Shown here: one piece after another, positions 26,152 through 34,990 of the stretch
Numbering within the stretch: position 1 is the stretch's first letter
Layout of the letters: each line of letters starts with the position of its first letter
Origin: Lachnospiraceae bacterium
GTDB lineage: Bacteria > Bacillota > Clostridia > Lachnospirales > Lachnospiraceae
Direction: 5' to 3'
Assembly: GCA_029219245.1 (NCBI GenBank)
Contig: JAQXTA010000061.1
Location: forward strand, 1 to 35,255
DNA length: 35,255 bases
Made by a program: the position numbers and the translations under genes
Notes under the pieces: generated by a model
Seen by the model: only the letters and a program-made list of their open reading frames with translations
Told to the model about the DNA's origin: nothing
Database searches by the model: none

Positions 26152-26709
26152 ATGGATTCTGCCAGCAAAATGGAAATCGGCAGTAAAATTAAGGGATTGC
26201 GAATCAAAAAAGGGTTAACGCAGGAAGAACTTGCCGACCGCTGTGAACTCTCCAAAGGATTTATCAGCCAGTTGGAAAACGATGTAACCTCCCCTTCCAT
26301 TGCTACCCTGATTGATATTCTGCAATGCCTCGGCACTGATTTACCACACTTTTTTAATGATAATAAGGATGACCAGATTGTATTCGGTGCCACTGATTAC
26401 TTCGAAAAAATAGATTCTGAATTACATAACAAGATCGAATGGATTATTCCAAATGCCCAGAAAAACGAAATGGAACCGATTCGTGTTACATTAGAGGCAG
26501 GCGGTTCAACCTATCCGGATCTACCCCATGAAGGAGAAGAATTCGGCTATGTTTTATCCGGAACCATCTATATTGTAATAGGTGATAAAACCGCCAAAGC
26601 CAAAAAAGGCGAATCCTTCTATTTCAGACCGGATTCACGACACTATATCAAAGCAGGCGAAAAGGCCGGTGCATCCTTTATCTGGATCAGCACCCCGCCA
26701 AACTTTTAA
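26152..26709 (+). CDS. XRE-family regulator with cupin sensor (PuuR-like)
   Basis: A 185-residue regulator. The HTH (about 8-62) includes [20 protein letters not shown], and a cupin domain (about 105-182) has [13 protein letters not shown] (His126, Glu130) and His164. This architecture matches PuuR, which senses putrescine. GGAG stands 5 nt ahead of ATG 26152; the upstream extension to 25933 covers the promoter and is rejected. It is the first gene before potABCD, separated by 26 bases, so it probably controls its own operon in response to polyamines. Confidence 0.9.
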   Translation: MDSASKMEIGSKIKGLRIKKGLTQEELADRCELSKGFISQLENDVTSPSIATLIDILQCLGTDLPHFFNDNKDDQIVFGATDYFEKIDSELHNKIEWIIPNAQKNEMEPIRVTLEAGGSTYPDLPHEGEEFGYVLSGTIYIVIGDKTAKAKKGESFYFRPDSRHYIKAGEKAGASFIWISTPPNF

Positions 26710-26735
26710 TTTTAATAAAAACGGAGGGCTTTCCC

Positions 26736-27809
26736 ATGCAGAAAGAATTGATTAAATTAGAGCATATTTCCAAATCCTTTGACGGCGAAATGGTTTTGGA
26801 TGACCTAAATCTGAATATTCAGGAAAATGAATTTGTTACCCTGCTTGGTCCGAGTGGTTGCGGCAAAACCACAACACTTCGTATTCTTGGTGGTTTTGTA
26901 AATCCGGATACGGGACGTGTCATTTTTGATGACAAGGATATTACCAAAATTCCCCCTAACAAAAGACAATTAAATACCGTATTCCAGAAGTATGCTCTCT
27001 TTACGCATATGACAATCGCGGATAATATTGCTTTCGGCCTGAAAATCAAAAATAAGCCCAAAAGCTATATTGACGATAAAATTAAATATGCTTTAAAGCT
27101 TGTTAATCTGGAGGGCTATGAGAAACGTATGCCGGACTCTTTAAGTGGCGGTCAGCAACAGCGTATTGCCATTGCAAGAGCCATTGTAAACGAGCCAAAG
27201 GTACTTTTGCTGGATGAGCCGCTTGGAGCCTTGGACTTAAAGCTCCGTCAGGAAATGCAGTATGAACTTATCCGTATGAAAAACGAACTCGGTATTACTT
27301 TTATCTACGTTACGCATGACCAGGAAGAAGCCTTGACGATGTCTGATAAAATTGTGGTCATGAATCAGGGATATATTCAGCAGATTGGCTCACCCGAAGC
27401 AATTTATAACGAGCCGGAAAATGCCTTCGTTGCTGACTTTATCGGAGATTCTAATATTATTGGCGCTACGATGGTTCAGGATAAACTGGTAGAAATTCTG
27501 GGCGCTAAATTTGCCTGTGTTGACACCGGATTCGGAACCAACAAGCCGGTGGATGTTGTAATCCGTCCGGAAGATGTAGAACTTGTTGAACCGGAAAATG
27601 GCATTATTCAAGGCGTTGTTACACACCTTATTTTCAAGGGTGTCCACTATGAAATGGAAGTTATGGCAAACGGTTATGAATGGCTCGTCCACTCAACCAC
27701 TCTTTTCCCGGTCGGTAAAGAAGTCGGAATTAAGGTTGATCCATTCAACATTCAGATTATGAATAAGCCGGAATCCGAAGATGAGGAGGCGGTTGCAATT
27801 GACATCTAA
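26736..27809 (+). CDS. potA: Spermidine/putrescine ABC transporter ATPase
   Basis: A 357-residue ATP-binding subunit that energises polyamine import. Walker A is GPSGCGKTT (38-46), the Q-loop is QKYALF, the signature is LSGGQQQR (136-143), Walker B is VLLLDEP (156-162) and the H-loop is in THDQEE. A TOBE domain occupies the C-terminal part (about 275-345). GGAGG precedes the ATG. The end overlaps the inferred potB start. Confidence 0.95.
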   Translation: MQKELIKLEHISKSFDGEMVLDDLNLNIQENEFVTLLGPSGCGKTTTLRILGGFVNPDTGRVIFDDKDITKIPPNKRQLNTVFQKYALFTHMTIADNIAFGLKIKNKPKSYIDDKIKYALKLVNLEGYEKRMPDSLSGGQQQRIAIARAIVNEPKVLLLDEPLGALDLKLRQEMQYELIRMKNELGITFIYVTHDQEEALTMSDKIVVMNQGYIQQIGSPEAIYNEPENAFVADFIGDSNIIGATMVQDKLVEILGAKFACVDTGFGTNKPVDVVIRPEDVELVEPENGIIQGVVTHLIFKGVHYEMEVMANGYEWLVHSTTLFPVGKEVGIKVDPFNIQIMNKPESEDEEAVAIDI

Positions 27810-28617
27810 GAGAAAATTTTTAGCTACTCCCTATGTGTTCTGGTCTGTTTTATTTATTATTGTACCGCTTTGTATGATTTTTTATTACGGACTGACGGAT
27901 AAAACAGGTGCTTTTACTCTGGAAAATATTGCAGCAATTGCTACTGCCGAGCATTCCAAAGCACTATGGCTTTCCTTATTGTTATCCGTTATCAGCACTA
28001 TTATATGTTTCTTTCTGGCTTATCCGCTTGCCATGATACTGGCAAACATGAAAGTAAATCAGCACAGCTTTATTATCCTGATTTTTATTCTGCCGATGTG
28101 GATGAACTTTCTGTTGCGGACATTAGCCTGGCAGACGCTATTGGAAAAGACCGGTGTTATTAACAGCGTACTCTCCTTTTTCGGGCTTCCGGGGTTAAAT
28201 ATTATCAATACTCCCTATGCCATTATTTTAGGTATGGTATATAATTTTTTACCTTTTATGGTACTGCCGCTTTATAACGCCTTATCCAAAATTGATGAAA
28301 ACGTTATCAATGCTGCCAAAGACCTTGGGGCTAATAAGATACAGACCTTTTTCCGTATCATTCTGCCACTGTCGGTTCCCGGTATTATCAGCGGGATCAC
28401 AATGGTATTCGTACCGGCACTGACTACTTTTGTTATCAGTACCCTGCTTGGCGGCAGCAAAATCCTGCTTATCGGAAATGTTATCGAGCAGGAATTCACA
28501 CAGGCCAGCAACTGGCATTTAGGAAGTGGACTTTCTATCGTATTGATGCTTTTTATTATTATCAACATGATTATTTCCACTGTTTTTGATAAAGATGGGG
28601 AGGGAGCCATGCTATGA
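27799..28617 (+). CDS. potB: Spermidine/putrescine ABC transporter permease
   Basis: A 272-residue permease with six membrane helices and the EAA loop form [23 protein letters not shown], which contacts PotA. TTG 27799 is inferred as start because GGAGG (inside the end of potA) stands 9 nt ahead; ATG 27781 would include the ribosome site in the coding part. The first reading gives [13 protein letters not shown], typical of PotB. It overlaps potA by 11 bases and potC by 4. Confidence 0.93.
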   Translation: MTSKRKFLATPYVFWSVLFIIVPLCMIFYYGLTDKTGAFTLENIAAIATAEHSKALWLSLLLSVISTIICFFLAYPLAMILANMKVNQHSFIILIFILPMWMNFLLRTLAWQTLLEKTGVINSVLSFFGLPGLNIINTPYAIILGMVYNFLPFMVLPLYNALSKIDENVINAAKDLGANKIQTFFRIILPLSVPGIISGITMVFVPALTTFVISTLLGGSKILLIGNVIEQEFTQASNWHLGSGLSIVLMLFIIINMIISTVFDKDGEGAML

Positions 28618-29414
28618 CAAAGATTGCCAAAAGAATATATGTATCGCTCATTTTCCTGTTTCTATATGCTCCGATTGGAACCTTGATTGTGCTTTCTTTT
28701 AATGCCAGCAAAACACGTTCCAAATGGGGTGGGTTTACTTTGAAATGGTATGCTTCCCTGGTACGGGACGGCGATATTATGGAAGCACTGGTAAATACAC
28801 TCTTGATTGCAGTAATATCCTCTCTTGTAGCAACCATTATTGGTACTATTTCCTGTATCGCCATGAGTAATATGAAGCGAAAAACACGTACTGTTTTGAT
28901 GGGAGTCACCAACATTCCGATGTTAAATGCAGATATCGTAACCGGAATTTCCCTGATGTTACTTTTTATCAGTTTAGGACTGCGGTTCGGCTTTGGTACG
29001 ATTCTGCTCTCCCATATTACTTTCAACATACCTTATGTTATTTTATGTGTTATGCCGCGGATGAAACAGTTAAATCCAAGCACTTACGAAGCCGCTCTGG
29101 ATCTGGGTGCTTCCCATTTAACCGCTTTTTTCAAAGTAAAACTCCCGGATTTGATGCCCGGTATCCTCTCCGGCTTTCTGATGGCATTTACCATGTCGTT
29201 AGACGATTTTATTATTACCCACTTTACCAAAGGTGCCGGCGTGGATACCTTATCGACCAAGATTTATACAGAAGTCAAAAAGGGAATCAAGCCGGAAATG
29301 TATGCACTTTCCACAATTATCTTTTTAACCGTATTAATATTGCTTTTCCTCGTGAATATGGCACCGAATAAGGATAAAAAAGAAATAAAAAATAAGGAGA
29401 ATAAATCATTATGA
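28614..29414 (+). CDS. potC: Spermidine/putrescine ABC transporter permease
   Basis: A 266-residue partner permease with about six membrane helices and the EAA loop YEAALDLGASHLTAFFKVKLPDL. SMSLDDFIITHF, typical of PotC, lies in helix 5 (here preceded by AFTM). The start overlaps the potB stop by 4 bases (ATGA), indicating translational coupling. The end carries a lysine-rich tail. The stop overlaps by 4 bases with the original potD ATG at 29411. Confidence 0.94.
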   Translation: MTKIAKRIYVSLIFLFLYAPIGTLIVLSFNASKTRSKWGGFTLKWYASLVRDGDIMEALVNTLLIAVISSLVATIIGTISCIAMSNMKRKTRTVLMGVTNIPMLNADIVTGISLMLLFISLGLRFGFGTILLSHITFNIPYVILCVMPRMKQLNPSTYEAALDLGASHLTAFFKVKLPDLMPGILSGFLMAFTMSLDDFIITHFTKGAGVDTLSTKIYTEVKKGIKPEMYALSTIIFLTVLILLFLVNMAPNKDKKEIKNKENKSL

Positions 29415-29453
29415 AAAAAGTTAAAAGTTTCTGTTATTCTTGCACTTGCCTCT
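29411..29453 (+). other. Frameshifted start of the potD signal peptide
   Basis: AAGGAG stands 11 nt ahead of ATG 29411, followed by six A and GTTAAAAG. In this frame translation ends after 22 codons or so at a TAA. Dropping one A restores a perfect lipoprotein leader beginning MKKLKVSVILALAS and running into the lipobox LMTGC. So one base too many is present, either in the A6 run (29414-29419) or the A4 run (29423-29426). Confidence 0.85.
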
Positions 29454-30470
29454 ATGGCTCTTATGACAGGCTGCGGTTCTAAAGGCGGCGAAAACGGCCA
29501 GGTTATTGTCTATAACTGGGGCGAGTACATTGATCCGGATACCATCACAATGTTTGAAGAAGAAACCGGAATTGAAGTGGTTTATGATGAGTTTGAAACA
29601 AATGAAATCATGTATCCAAAGGTAGAATCCGGTGCTGCAGAATACGACGTTGTATGTCCATCCGATTATATGATCAGCAAAATGATTGAAAACGACCTTC
29701 TGGCAGAGCTTAATTTTGAGAATATCCCAAATGCAAAGGCAAATATTGGAGAACAGTACTGGGAGCAGTCTAAAGATTTTGATCCGGAAAATAAATACTC
29801 CGTTCCTTACTGCTGGGGTACTGTTGGTATTCTGTATAATAAGACAATGGTAGATGAACCGATTACCAGTTGGGCACAGCTTTGGGACGAAAAATATGCA
29901 GACAATATCTTAATGCAGGATTCTGTACGAGATGCTTTCATGGTTGCTGAAAAATTAAACGGTTTCTCCATGAATACAGTAGATGAATCCGAACTGCAGA
30001 TTGCAAAAGAATCCCTGATTGAGCAGAAACCACTTGTCCAAGCCTATGTAATCGACCAGGTACGAGATAAGATGATTGGAAACGAGGCTGCTATCGGTGT
30101 TATTTATTCCGGCGAGGCTATTTATACGCAACGCGAAAATCCGGATTTAGAATACGTGATTCCGGAGGAAGGCACAAACGTATGGATTAATTCCTGGGTT
30201 GTTCTCAAAAATGCTCCGAACAAGGAGAATGCTGAGAAATTTATTGACTTTATGTGCCGTCCGGATATTGCGCTGAAAAATTTTGAATACATCACCTACT
30301 CTACTCCAAACGATGCAGCAAGAGAATTGATTGAGGACGAAGAAATCAAAAACTCCGAAATAGCTTTCCCGGATCTCAGCCAGTACAGCAATCTGGAAAC
30401 CTTCGTTTATCTCGGAGAAGAAGGCGATGCCCTTTATAACGAATTATGGAAAGAAGTTAAATCTTACTAA
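29454..30470 (+). CDS. potD: Spermidine/putrescine-binding lipoprotein (frameshifted 5' end)
   Basis: The open frame encodes 338 residues of the periplasmic-binding-type subunit that delivers polyamines to PotBC. Lipobox Cys is at residue 7 of this frame. The family segments VYNWGEYIDPDTI, DVVCPSDYMISKM and PYCWGTVGILYN are intact, as is the C-terminal INSWVVLKNAPNKENAEKFIDF. The normal start is at 29411 with its own ribosome site, but the frames disagree by one base. From ATG 29454 the protein would lack a working signal peptide and stay in the cytoplasm. Reading error, recent mutation and homopolymer phase variation are all possible. Confidence 0.9.
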   Translation: MALMTGCGSKGGENGQVIVYNWGEYIDPDTITMFEEETGIEVVYDEFETNEIMYPKVESGAAEYDVVCPSDYMISKMIENDLLAELNFENIPNAKANIGEQYWEQSKDFDPENKYSVPYCWGTVGILYNKTMVDEPITSWAQLWDEKYADNILMQDSVRDAFMVAEKLNGFSMNTVDESELQIAKESLIEQKPLVQAYVIDQVRDKMIGNEAAIGVIYSGEAIYTQRENPDLEYVIPEEGTNVWINSWVVLKNAPNKENAEKFIDFMCRPDIALKNFEYITYSTPNDAARELIEDEEIKNSEIAFPDLSQYSNLETFVYLGEEGDALYNELWKEVKSY

Positions 30471-30473
30471 AAT

Positions 30474-31367
30474 ATGACCAGAACACTTACCTATTCGATT
30501 ACGACGAATCAAGAAAATATGACTATCGGACAGTTTTTGAAGGCACAGGGATATTCCAGACAGAATATCATTGCCCTCAAAAAACTGCCGGATAGTATTC
30601 TGGTAAACGGCAGATGGGAATATGTCACTTATTCCTTAAAAGCAGGCGAACAGCTTACCATCATCATACAGGAGGATGCTTCTTCGGAAAAAATTGTTCC
30701 GGTCAAGCTTCCACTCTCCATTATCTATGAAGACGAAGATATGCTTGTGGTAAACAAGCCTGCCAATATGCCAATTCATCCCTCTTTAAATAATTATGAA
30801 AATACCTTGGCGAATGCAGTTGCCTACTATTACAAAGAGCAAAATCTGCCCTTTGTTTTTCGTTGTATCAATCGTCTGGACCGGGATACGACAGGCCTGA
30901 CTATCTTAGCAAAAAATATGCTCAGTGCAGGGATTTTATCTGAAATGATAAGCAGACGGGAAATCAAACGGGAATACCTTGCGCTTGCAGACGGAATTGG
31001 CATTTCACCCAAATCCGGTACCATCGATGCTCCCATTGCCCGTATAGACGGCTCAACAATTGAACGGTGTGTCGATTTTGAAAAAGGCGAACGTGCCGTT
31101 ACCCACTATGAGGTCTTAAACGAATCCGTCAAAAACAATCTTTCTCTAATCAATTTGTGGTTGGAAACCGGACGAACACACCAGATTCGTGTTCATATGA
31201 AATATATTGGCCACCCTCTTATCGGGGATTTTCTCTATCATCCCGGAAATACACAAATCAGCCGGCAGGCACTTCATGCCCACCGACTGACCTTACTTCA
31301 TCCGATTACGAAACAACCGCTTTGTTTTACAGCTCCACTCCCTGACGATATGGAAGCTTTTTTATAA
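30474..31367 (+). CDS. RluA-family pseudouridine synthase
   Basis: A 297-residue RNA-modifying enzyme. An S4-like domain (about 17-65) precedes the catalytic domain, with Asp136 in NRLDRDTTGL; many relatives have His at the first position. The late motif GRTHQIRVHMKYIGHPLIGD is intact. The start is three bases after the potD stop, without a clear ribosome site of its own, so it probably depends on potD translation. The RNA target is unknown. The stop is 5 bases from the convergent lipoprotein gene. Confidence 0.93.
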   Translation: MTRTLTYSITTNQENMTIGQFLKAQGYSRQNIIALKKLPDSILVNGRWEYVTYSLKAGEQLTIIIQEDASSEKIVPVKLPLSIIYEDEDMLVVNKPANMPIHPSLNNYENTLANAVAYYYKEQNLPFVFRCINRLDRDTTGLTILAKNMLSAGILSEMISRREIKREYLALADGIGISPKSGTIDAPIARIDGSTIERCVDFEKGERAVTHYEVLNESVKNNLSLINLWLETGRTHQIRVHMKYIGHPLIGDFLYHPGNTQISRQALHAHRLTLLHPITKQPLCFTAPLPDDMEAFL

Positions 31368-31372
31368 GCCTT

Positions 31373-31897
31373 CTACTTTAACGACTGAAAAGCACTACTA
31401 AGTGCATAAGCAACATCTTCCCTGCACATAGCAAACAGCACAAGATCTCCTCTGCTCTCTACAAGAACTGTTTCTGCGCTGACACATACCCATTTATTAA
31501 CATCTGCAGTTTCCTGCAATGTCTTTTTTACCGTATCCACATTTTCCGGCTCCACACGTAACAGCACACATTGATATGCAATAGAAGAAATCATTGGTAC
31601 CGAACAAATTCCCTCTTTATAAGGAATTCCTGTTGTTCCCAAAATATATTCTTCATTCTCCGCATTGATTTCCTCAGAGATATATCCCTGCATCGCTTCT
31701 TTCGTTTCTGCATCAATGTCGATTCCGGCATAGATTTCTGCCATAAGATCGGTTAATTCACCCTCAATCGTTACGCTTTTACCATCCTCTTTCTTACCGC
31801 AGGATATAAGGCTAAAGGAAAGTGCTAAAATCAGGAACACACTTGCCGCTTGTTTTATTCTGTTGATTTGTTTTATTCTGCTGATTTGTTTTTTCAT
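31373..31897 (-). CDS. DUF4358-like lipoprotein
   Basis: A 174-residue secreted lipoprotein with a basic n-region, a hydrophobic stretch and lipobox LISC (Cys near residue 33). The rest resembles the DUF4358 family of Clostridia, for which I know no function. AGGAG stands ahead of ATG 31897. The n-region has two near-identical hexapeptides (ISRIKQ, INRIKQ) from an 18-base tandem repeat. Confidence 0.8.
   Translation of the reverse strand: MKKQISRIKQINRIKQAASVFLILALSFSLISCGKKEDGKSVTIEGELTDLMAEIYAGIDIDAETKEAMQGYISEEINAENEEYILGTTGIPYKEGICSVPMISSIAYQCVLLRVEPENVDTVKKTLQETADVNKWVCVSAETVLVESRGDLVLFAMCREDVAYALSSAFQSLK
31851..31886 (-). repeat. 18-base tandem duplication in a signal peptide
   Basis: Two copies (31851-31868, 31869-31886) differing at one base, in frame. 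They extend the basic n-region of the lipoprotein by six residues. Confidence 0.85.
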
Positions 31898-31963
31898 CGA
31901 TTCTCTCCTGTTTTTCTCGTCTTCTTTCTTATTTCTCACAAAACTACTTTTATGTCTATTCCT

Positions 31964-32941
31964 TTAGATGCTCTCGATTTCTCCCGGATATTGAACACCC
32001 CACTCTTTCCGCAAGGCATCCATAAGCTCCATGACTTCAACAGTATCTTTATGTGGCATGGATGGACACTCCATCAACCCTTGTCTTATACACTCTATTG
32101 TTTCCCTTATTTCGTATTCATATCCGCTGATTTGCTCCGGCATGGAAATAGTTTCAACAAGTGCTCTTTCCTTGTTATAAATTTTTACTTCCAAAGGATT
32201 GTTAATATTATCAACAACCATCCAGCCTTCGGAACCATAGAACACACCGTTCCGGTCTGAAAGTCCATAAATTCCGGAGGTCAGAACAGCCATTTTACCA
32301 TCCTTATAAGAATAAGTTATCATATTCTGCCCATCCACTCCGGTTTCCGTCAGGTGTGCCGTTGATACCGTTTTTGCAATTGCATTTCCAAAATGCATAA
32401 GTGCAAAATTAATCGCGTAAACACCCACATCCAAAAGTGCTCCGCCTGCAAGCTCCGGTTTAATAATACGCTCTTTTTCTGCAATCCGATAGTCCAGATT
32501 AGCAGTTAACGTTTTTACCTCACCGATTCTGGTTGCAAGTAACTCATTGATGATTTGTCGGGACGGCATATAACGTGTCCAGATGGCTTCTGTCACAAGA
32601 ACTCCCTTTTTCTCTGCCAGTGAAAAAATCTCTTTTGCCTGTGTGGCATTTACAGTAAATGCTTTCTCGCATAACACATGCTTTCCTGCTTCAATACACA
32701 TTTTCATATGTTCGTAATGATGAGAATGCGGTGTTGCCACATAAACAAGTTCCACTTCCTTATCAGATATCATCTCCTCATAAGAGCCATAAGCTTTCTG
32801 AAATCCATACTTCTTTGCAAAGTTTTCTGCTTTCTCCAGATTTCTGGATGCCACTGCATAACATTCCACCTCCGGCAGCCGGTTCATGGTTGCTGCCAGA
32901 ACCCCTGCAATATTTCCTGCCCCTAAAATACCAATTTTCAT
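31964..32941 (-). CDS. Gfo/Idh/MocA-family oxidoreductase
   Basis: A 325-residue NAD(P)-dependent dehydrogenase, usually acting on sugars or inositols. The N-terminal Rossmann motif is GILGAGNIAG; the catalytic lysine is in CEKAFTVN, where relatives often have EKP. The GGALLDVGVYAINF segment marks the C-terminal domain. AGAGG precedes ATG 32941; the longer form to 32992 is rejected. Substrate cannot be stated. It lies between the cysteine-cluster gene and the lipoprotein gene on the same strand. Confidence 0.92.
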   Translation of the reverse strand: MKIGILGAGNIAGVLAATMNRLPEVECYAVASRNLEKAENFAKKYGFQKAYGSYEEMISDKEVELVYVATPHSHHYEHMKMCIEAGKHVLCEKAFTVNATQAKEIFSLAEKKGVLVTEAIWTRYMPSRQIINELLATRIGEVKTLTANLDYRIAEKERIIKPELAGGALLDVGVYAINFALMHFGNAIAKTVSTAHLTETGVDGQNMITYSYKDGKMAVLTSGIYGLSDRNGVFYGSEGWMVVDNINNPLEVKIYNKERALVETISMPEQISGYEYEIRETIECIRQGLMECPSMPHKDTVEVMELMDALRKEWGVQYPGEIESI

Positions 32942-33001
32942 TTCAATACCTCTTTTCTGCCCACATTTTTTTGTGCACGCTTTTTTATGCAAAAAATCCT
33001 T

Positions 33002-33634
33002 CTAAATTTTTTTATTTCTGATGTTCTTTCCTAACCGCTCTTCAAATTGCATATAAAAGTCTTCTTCCGCATATGGCATCTGATAAAAAAGCTGCAGCAT
33101 TTCCATATTAATCTGCTTAACCGTTTCATCCGTCTTCACCTGTGCAATCTCTTCCTGCAATTTTTTACGATAATAATGCCAGTCAATTAGGAATTTTTCA
33201 TATCGTTTCAAATCTGGCACATCCAGCCATTTCTTAACCTTGATTTTGGTATGTCCGGCTTTCTGACAAGCATCTTCCAACAAGAAATATTTCATTTCTC
33301 CATCATCATAATTTCTTCCAAGTGGAAAAAGACGGCACAATCCGGGACGGAAGGTATGAATACTGCATCTGCCCTGCTCGTTTAAAAAACCGCATCGTTC
33401 TGTTTCTCCCTGCATTTTAAGATTCGGTAAAATCAGTCCGTCAACAACCTGTAATTCGATTTTGTCCTGTAGCAGCATTTCAAAGGTGCAATGCAGATTT
33501 TTCTCCAGCATAAAAACATCATAAGGATCAAGCACAATCGAATTACCCATTTCGCAGCAACAATCAAAGCATCCCTTACAGTCATTGCATCCGGCTTTCA
33601 CCATATCATTGCTATCATAAAGTATCTTTTCCAT
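33002..33634 (-). CDS. YkgJ-family cysteine cluster protein
   Basis: A 210-residue protein with the N-terminal cysteine cluster CNDCKGCFDCCCEMG (residues 16-30) and later CSIHTFRPGLCRLFPLG. The family is predicted to bind zinc or an iron-sulfur cluster; function is unproven. Length is at the upper end for the family, with a charged helical C-terminus (about 145-210). It lies 60 bases before the oxidoreductase gene and 8 bases after the GNAT remnant. Confidence 0.85.
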   Translation of the reverse strand: MEKILYDSNDMVKAGCNDCKGCFDCCCEMGNSIVLDPYDVFMLEKNLHCTFEMLLQDKIELQVVDGLILPNLKMQGETERCGFLNEQGRCSIHTFRPGLCRLFPLGRNYDDGEMKYFLLEDACQKAGHTKIKVKKWLDVPDLKRYEKFLIDWHYYRKKLQEEIAQVKTDETVKQINMEMLQLFYQMPYAEEDFYMQFEERLGKNIRNKKI

Positions 33635-33642
33635 CGTTTCCG

Positions 33643-33939
33643 TTATCCTTCCATTATTAAAGCAATCATTTGATTAAAATCTAATTTCTTTTGCAAATGA
33701 AACATGCTCCGATAATTCAATAAATTTTTTTTCTTATAAAAATGATAAGCAGGTACATTTCTGTCCGTCTGCAAAAATATTTGTGTCATTTCTCTGTTAA
33801 TAATATATTGCTCCATATCTTTTAAAAATTTTGTTCCGATTCCTAGACCTTGCTTATTTCGAGCAATACAAAACTCGTCAATATAGTATTCCGTTCCGGT
33901 ATACCAATGTCTGACATGTCCATTATTGTGGAATACCAT
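33643..33939 (-). pseudogene. GNAT acetyltransferase, C-terminal remnant
   Basis: Ninety-eight residues covering only the second half of a GNAT fold: TGTEYYIDEFCI, the acetyl-CoA loop RNKQGLGIGTKFL, and NVPAYHFYKKKNL. The first half is absent. There is no ribosome site before the ATG, and its first bases overlap the end of the XRE remnant, so the gene appears to have been cut at the 5' end by a deletion. Confidence 0.75.
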
Positions 33940-34209
33940 ACAAGGAAAAATAAATAATCATTGATATAATATCAATAAGTAAAATAACCCCAAGCACAAT
34001 TCCGGCAATTTTCAAACCACACTTAACTTTCGTTTTGTTATCTGGTGTCAATACTTTTTCATTTACTGTATTCATAAAGGTTGCTTTAAAATCAACCGTT
34101 TTTTCTGTATTAGGTTCTTTTCCCACTTTGAAACGGTTTGTCTTGAAACATTCAAGCTATTTGCTAATTCTTCTTGCGATAACCCTTTCTGTTTTCTTAA
34201 CTGATATAA
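33923..34209 (-). pseudogene. Broken XRE regulator with C-terminal membrane helix
   Basis: Two frames together make a regulator. One (34209 down to 34072) encodes LRKQKGLSQEELANSLNVS then RQTVSKWE, an XRE helix-turn-helix without its first residues. The other (34126-33923, from GTG) encodes GKEPNTEK, a charged linker and a strong membrane helix ending YFSLYGIPQ. In intact relatives SKWE is followed in frame by a GKxxPxxEK segment, so the frame was lost at that point. No start codon or ribosome site remains upstream. Confidence 0.75.
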
Positions 34210-34837
34210 TTAGTTTTAAAGTGCATAATACCATCAGAATTTATTTCACTTCCACTCAACGACAAGCCTATAATTCCGTAAAGAACAAAATTCCATGTAC
34301 CATGTAATCCACATGCAACCCATATGTTTGAACGAATCAACATTAACAACGAAAAAATTATAGATATAAGATATAAATTTATTATACCAATAACAGCATA
34401 TTTTGTCTCGGTTTCGAATAAGGAAAACACATGAGGAAAGGAAAATATGAAACCTATCCACAAACAAATTATATATGTAATATTGCTATTTTCATTTATT
34501 CCTACCCAAGAAATCGCTTTGACAAAATAACATAAGCCAATAATGATTACCAGTAAAAATACTGCTATTATACCACCACTGAAATAATCTGTAACTTTTT
34601 TCCCATAACCCAAAGACTCTAAATTTCTTTTTTCAACAAGTCTGCAATATAGTATGGTAGTTAATAAAAAAGCAGCAAAACCATAATAAGGAAGCAAGAT
34701 TCCCAGCCTGCCGGTAGGCATTATTCCATGTAGCGGATCATATTCCATTGTACATAACAATCCAATTATTATTACCTCACCGATGATAGCCGCAATACAA
34801 ACGGACTAAGATTTTTAAAAATAGTTTCTTTCTTCAT
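34197..34837 (-). pseudogene. Degenerate CPBP (CAAX-type) membrane protease
   Basis: A good ribosome site (TTGGAGG) and ATG 34837 begin a frame reading MKKETIFKNLSPFV. One base lost near 34797 shifts it; the rest continues in another frame (AIIGEVIIIGLLCTMEY, then the open frame 34760-34197). The membrane segments and the late GLHGTWNF motif are CPBP-like, but the catalytic EExxxR motif is missing between WIGFIFS and FPHVF. The C-terminus breaks off after HFKTN into the XRE remnant. Three lesions make function improbable. Confidence 0.75.
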
Positions 34838-34990
34838 AAATATATCCTCCAAGTGTTTTGATGAATATATTGTATAATCGAAACTACCTAAAGCCCACCA
34901 ATTACACTCTGCAATCTGTCAACACCAGCAAACAATCGTGTTAAGGCTCATTGCAACATGCCAAAACAATTCCTTTTCTCTATATATTTT

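Noticed and set aside
29411-29426. Programmed -1 frameshifting at the A6-G of potD
   Set aside because: The run resembles the A-AAA-AAG slippery site, but PotD needs a +1 shift (or loss of one base); a -1 slip leads to the wrong frame.
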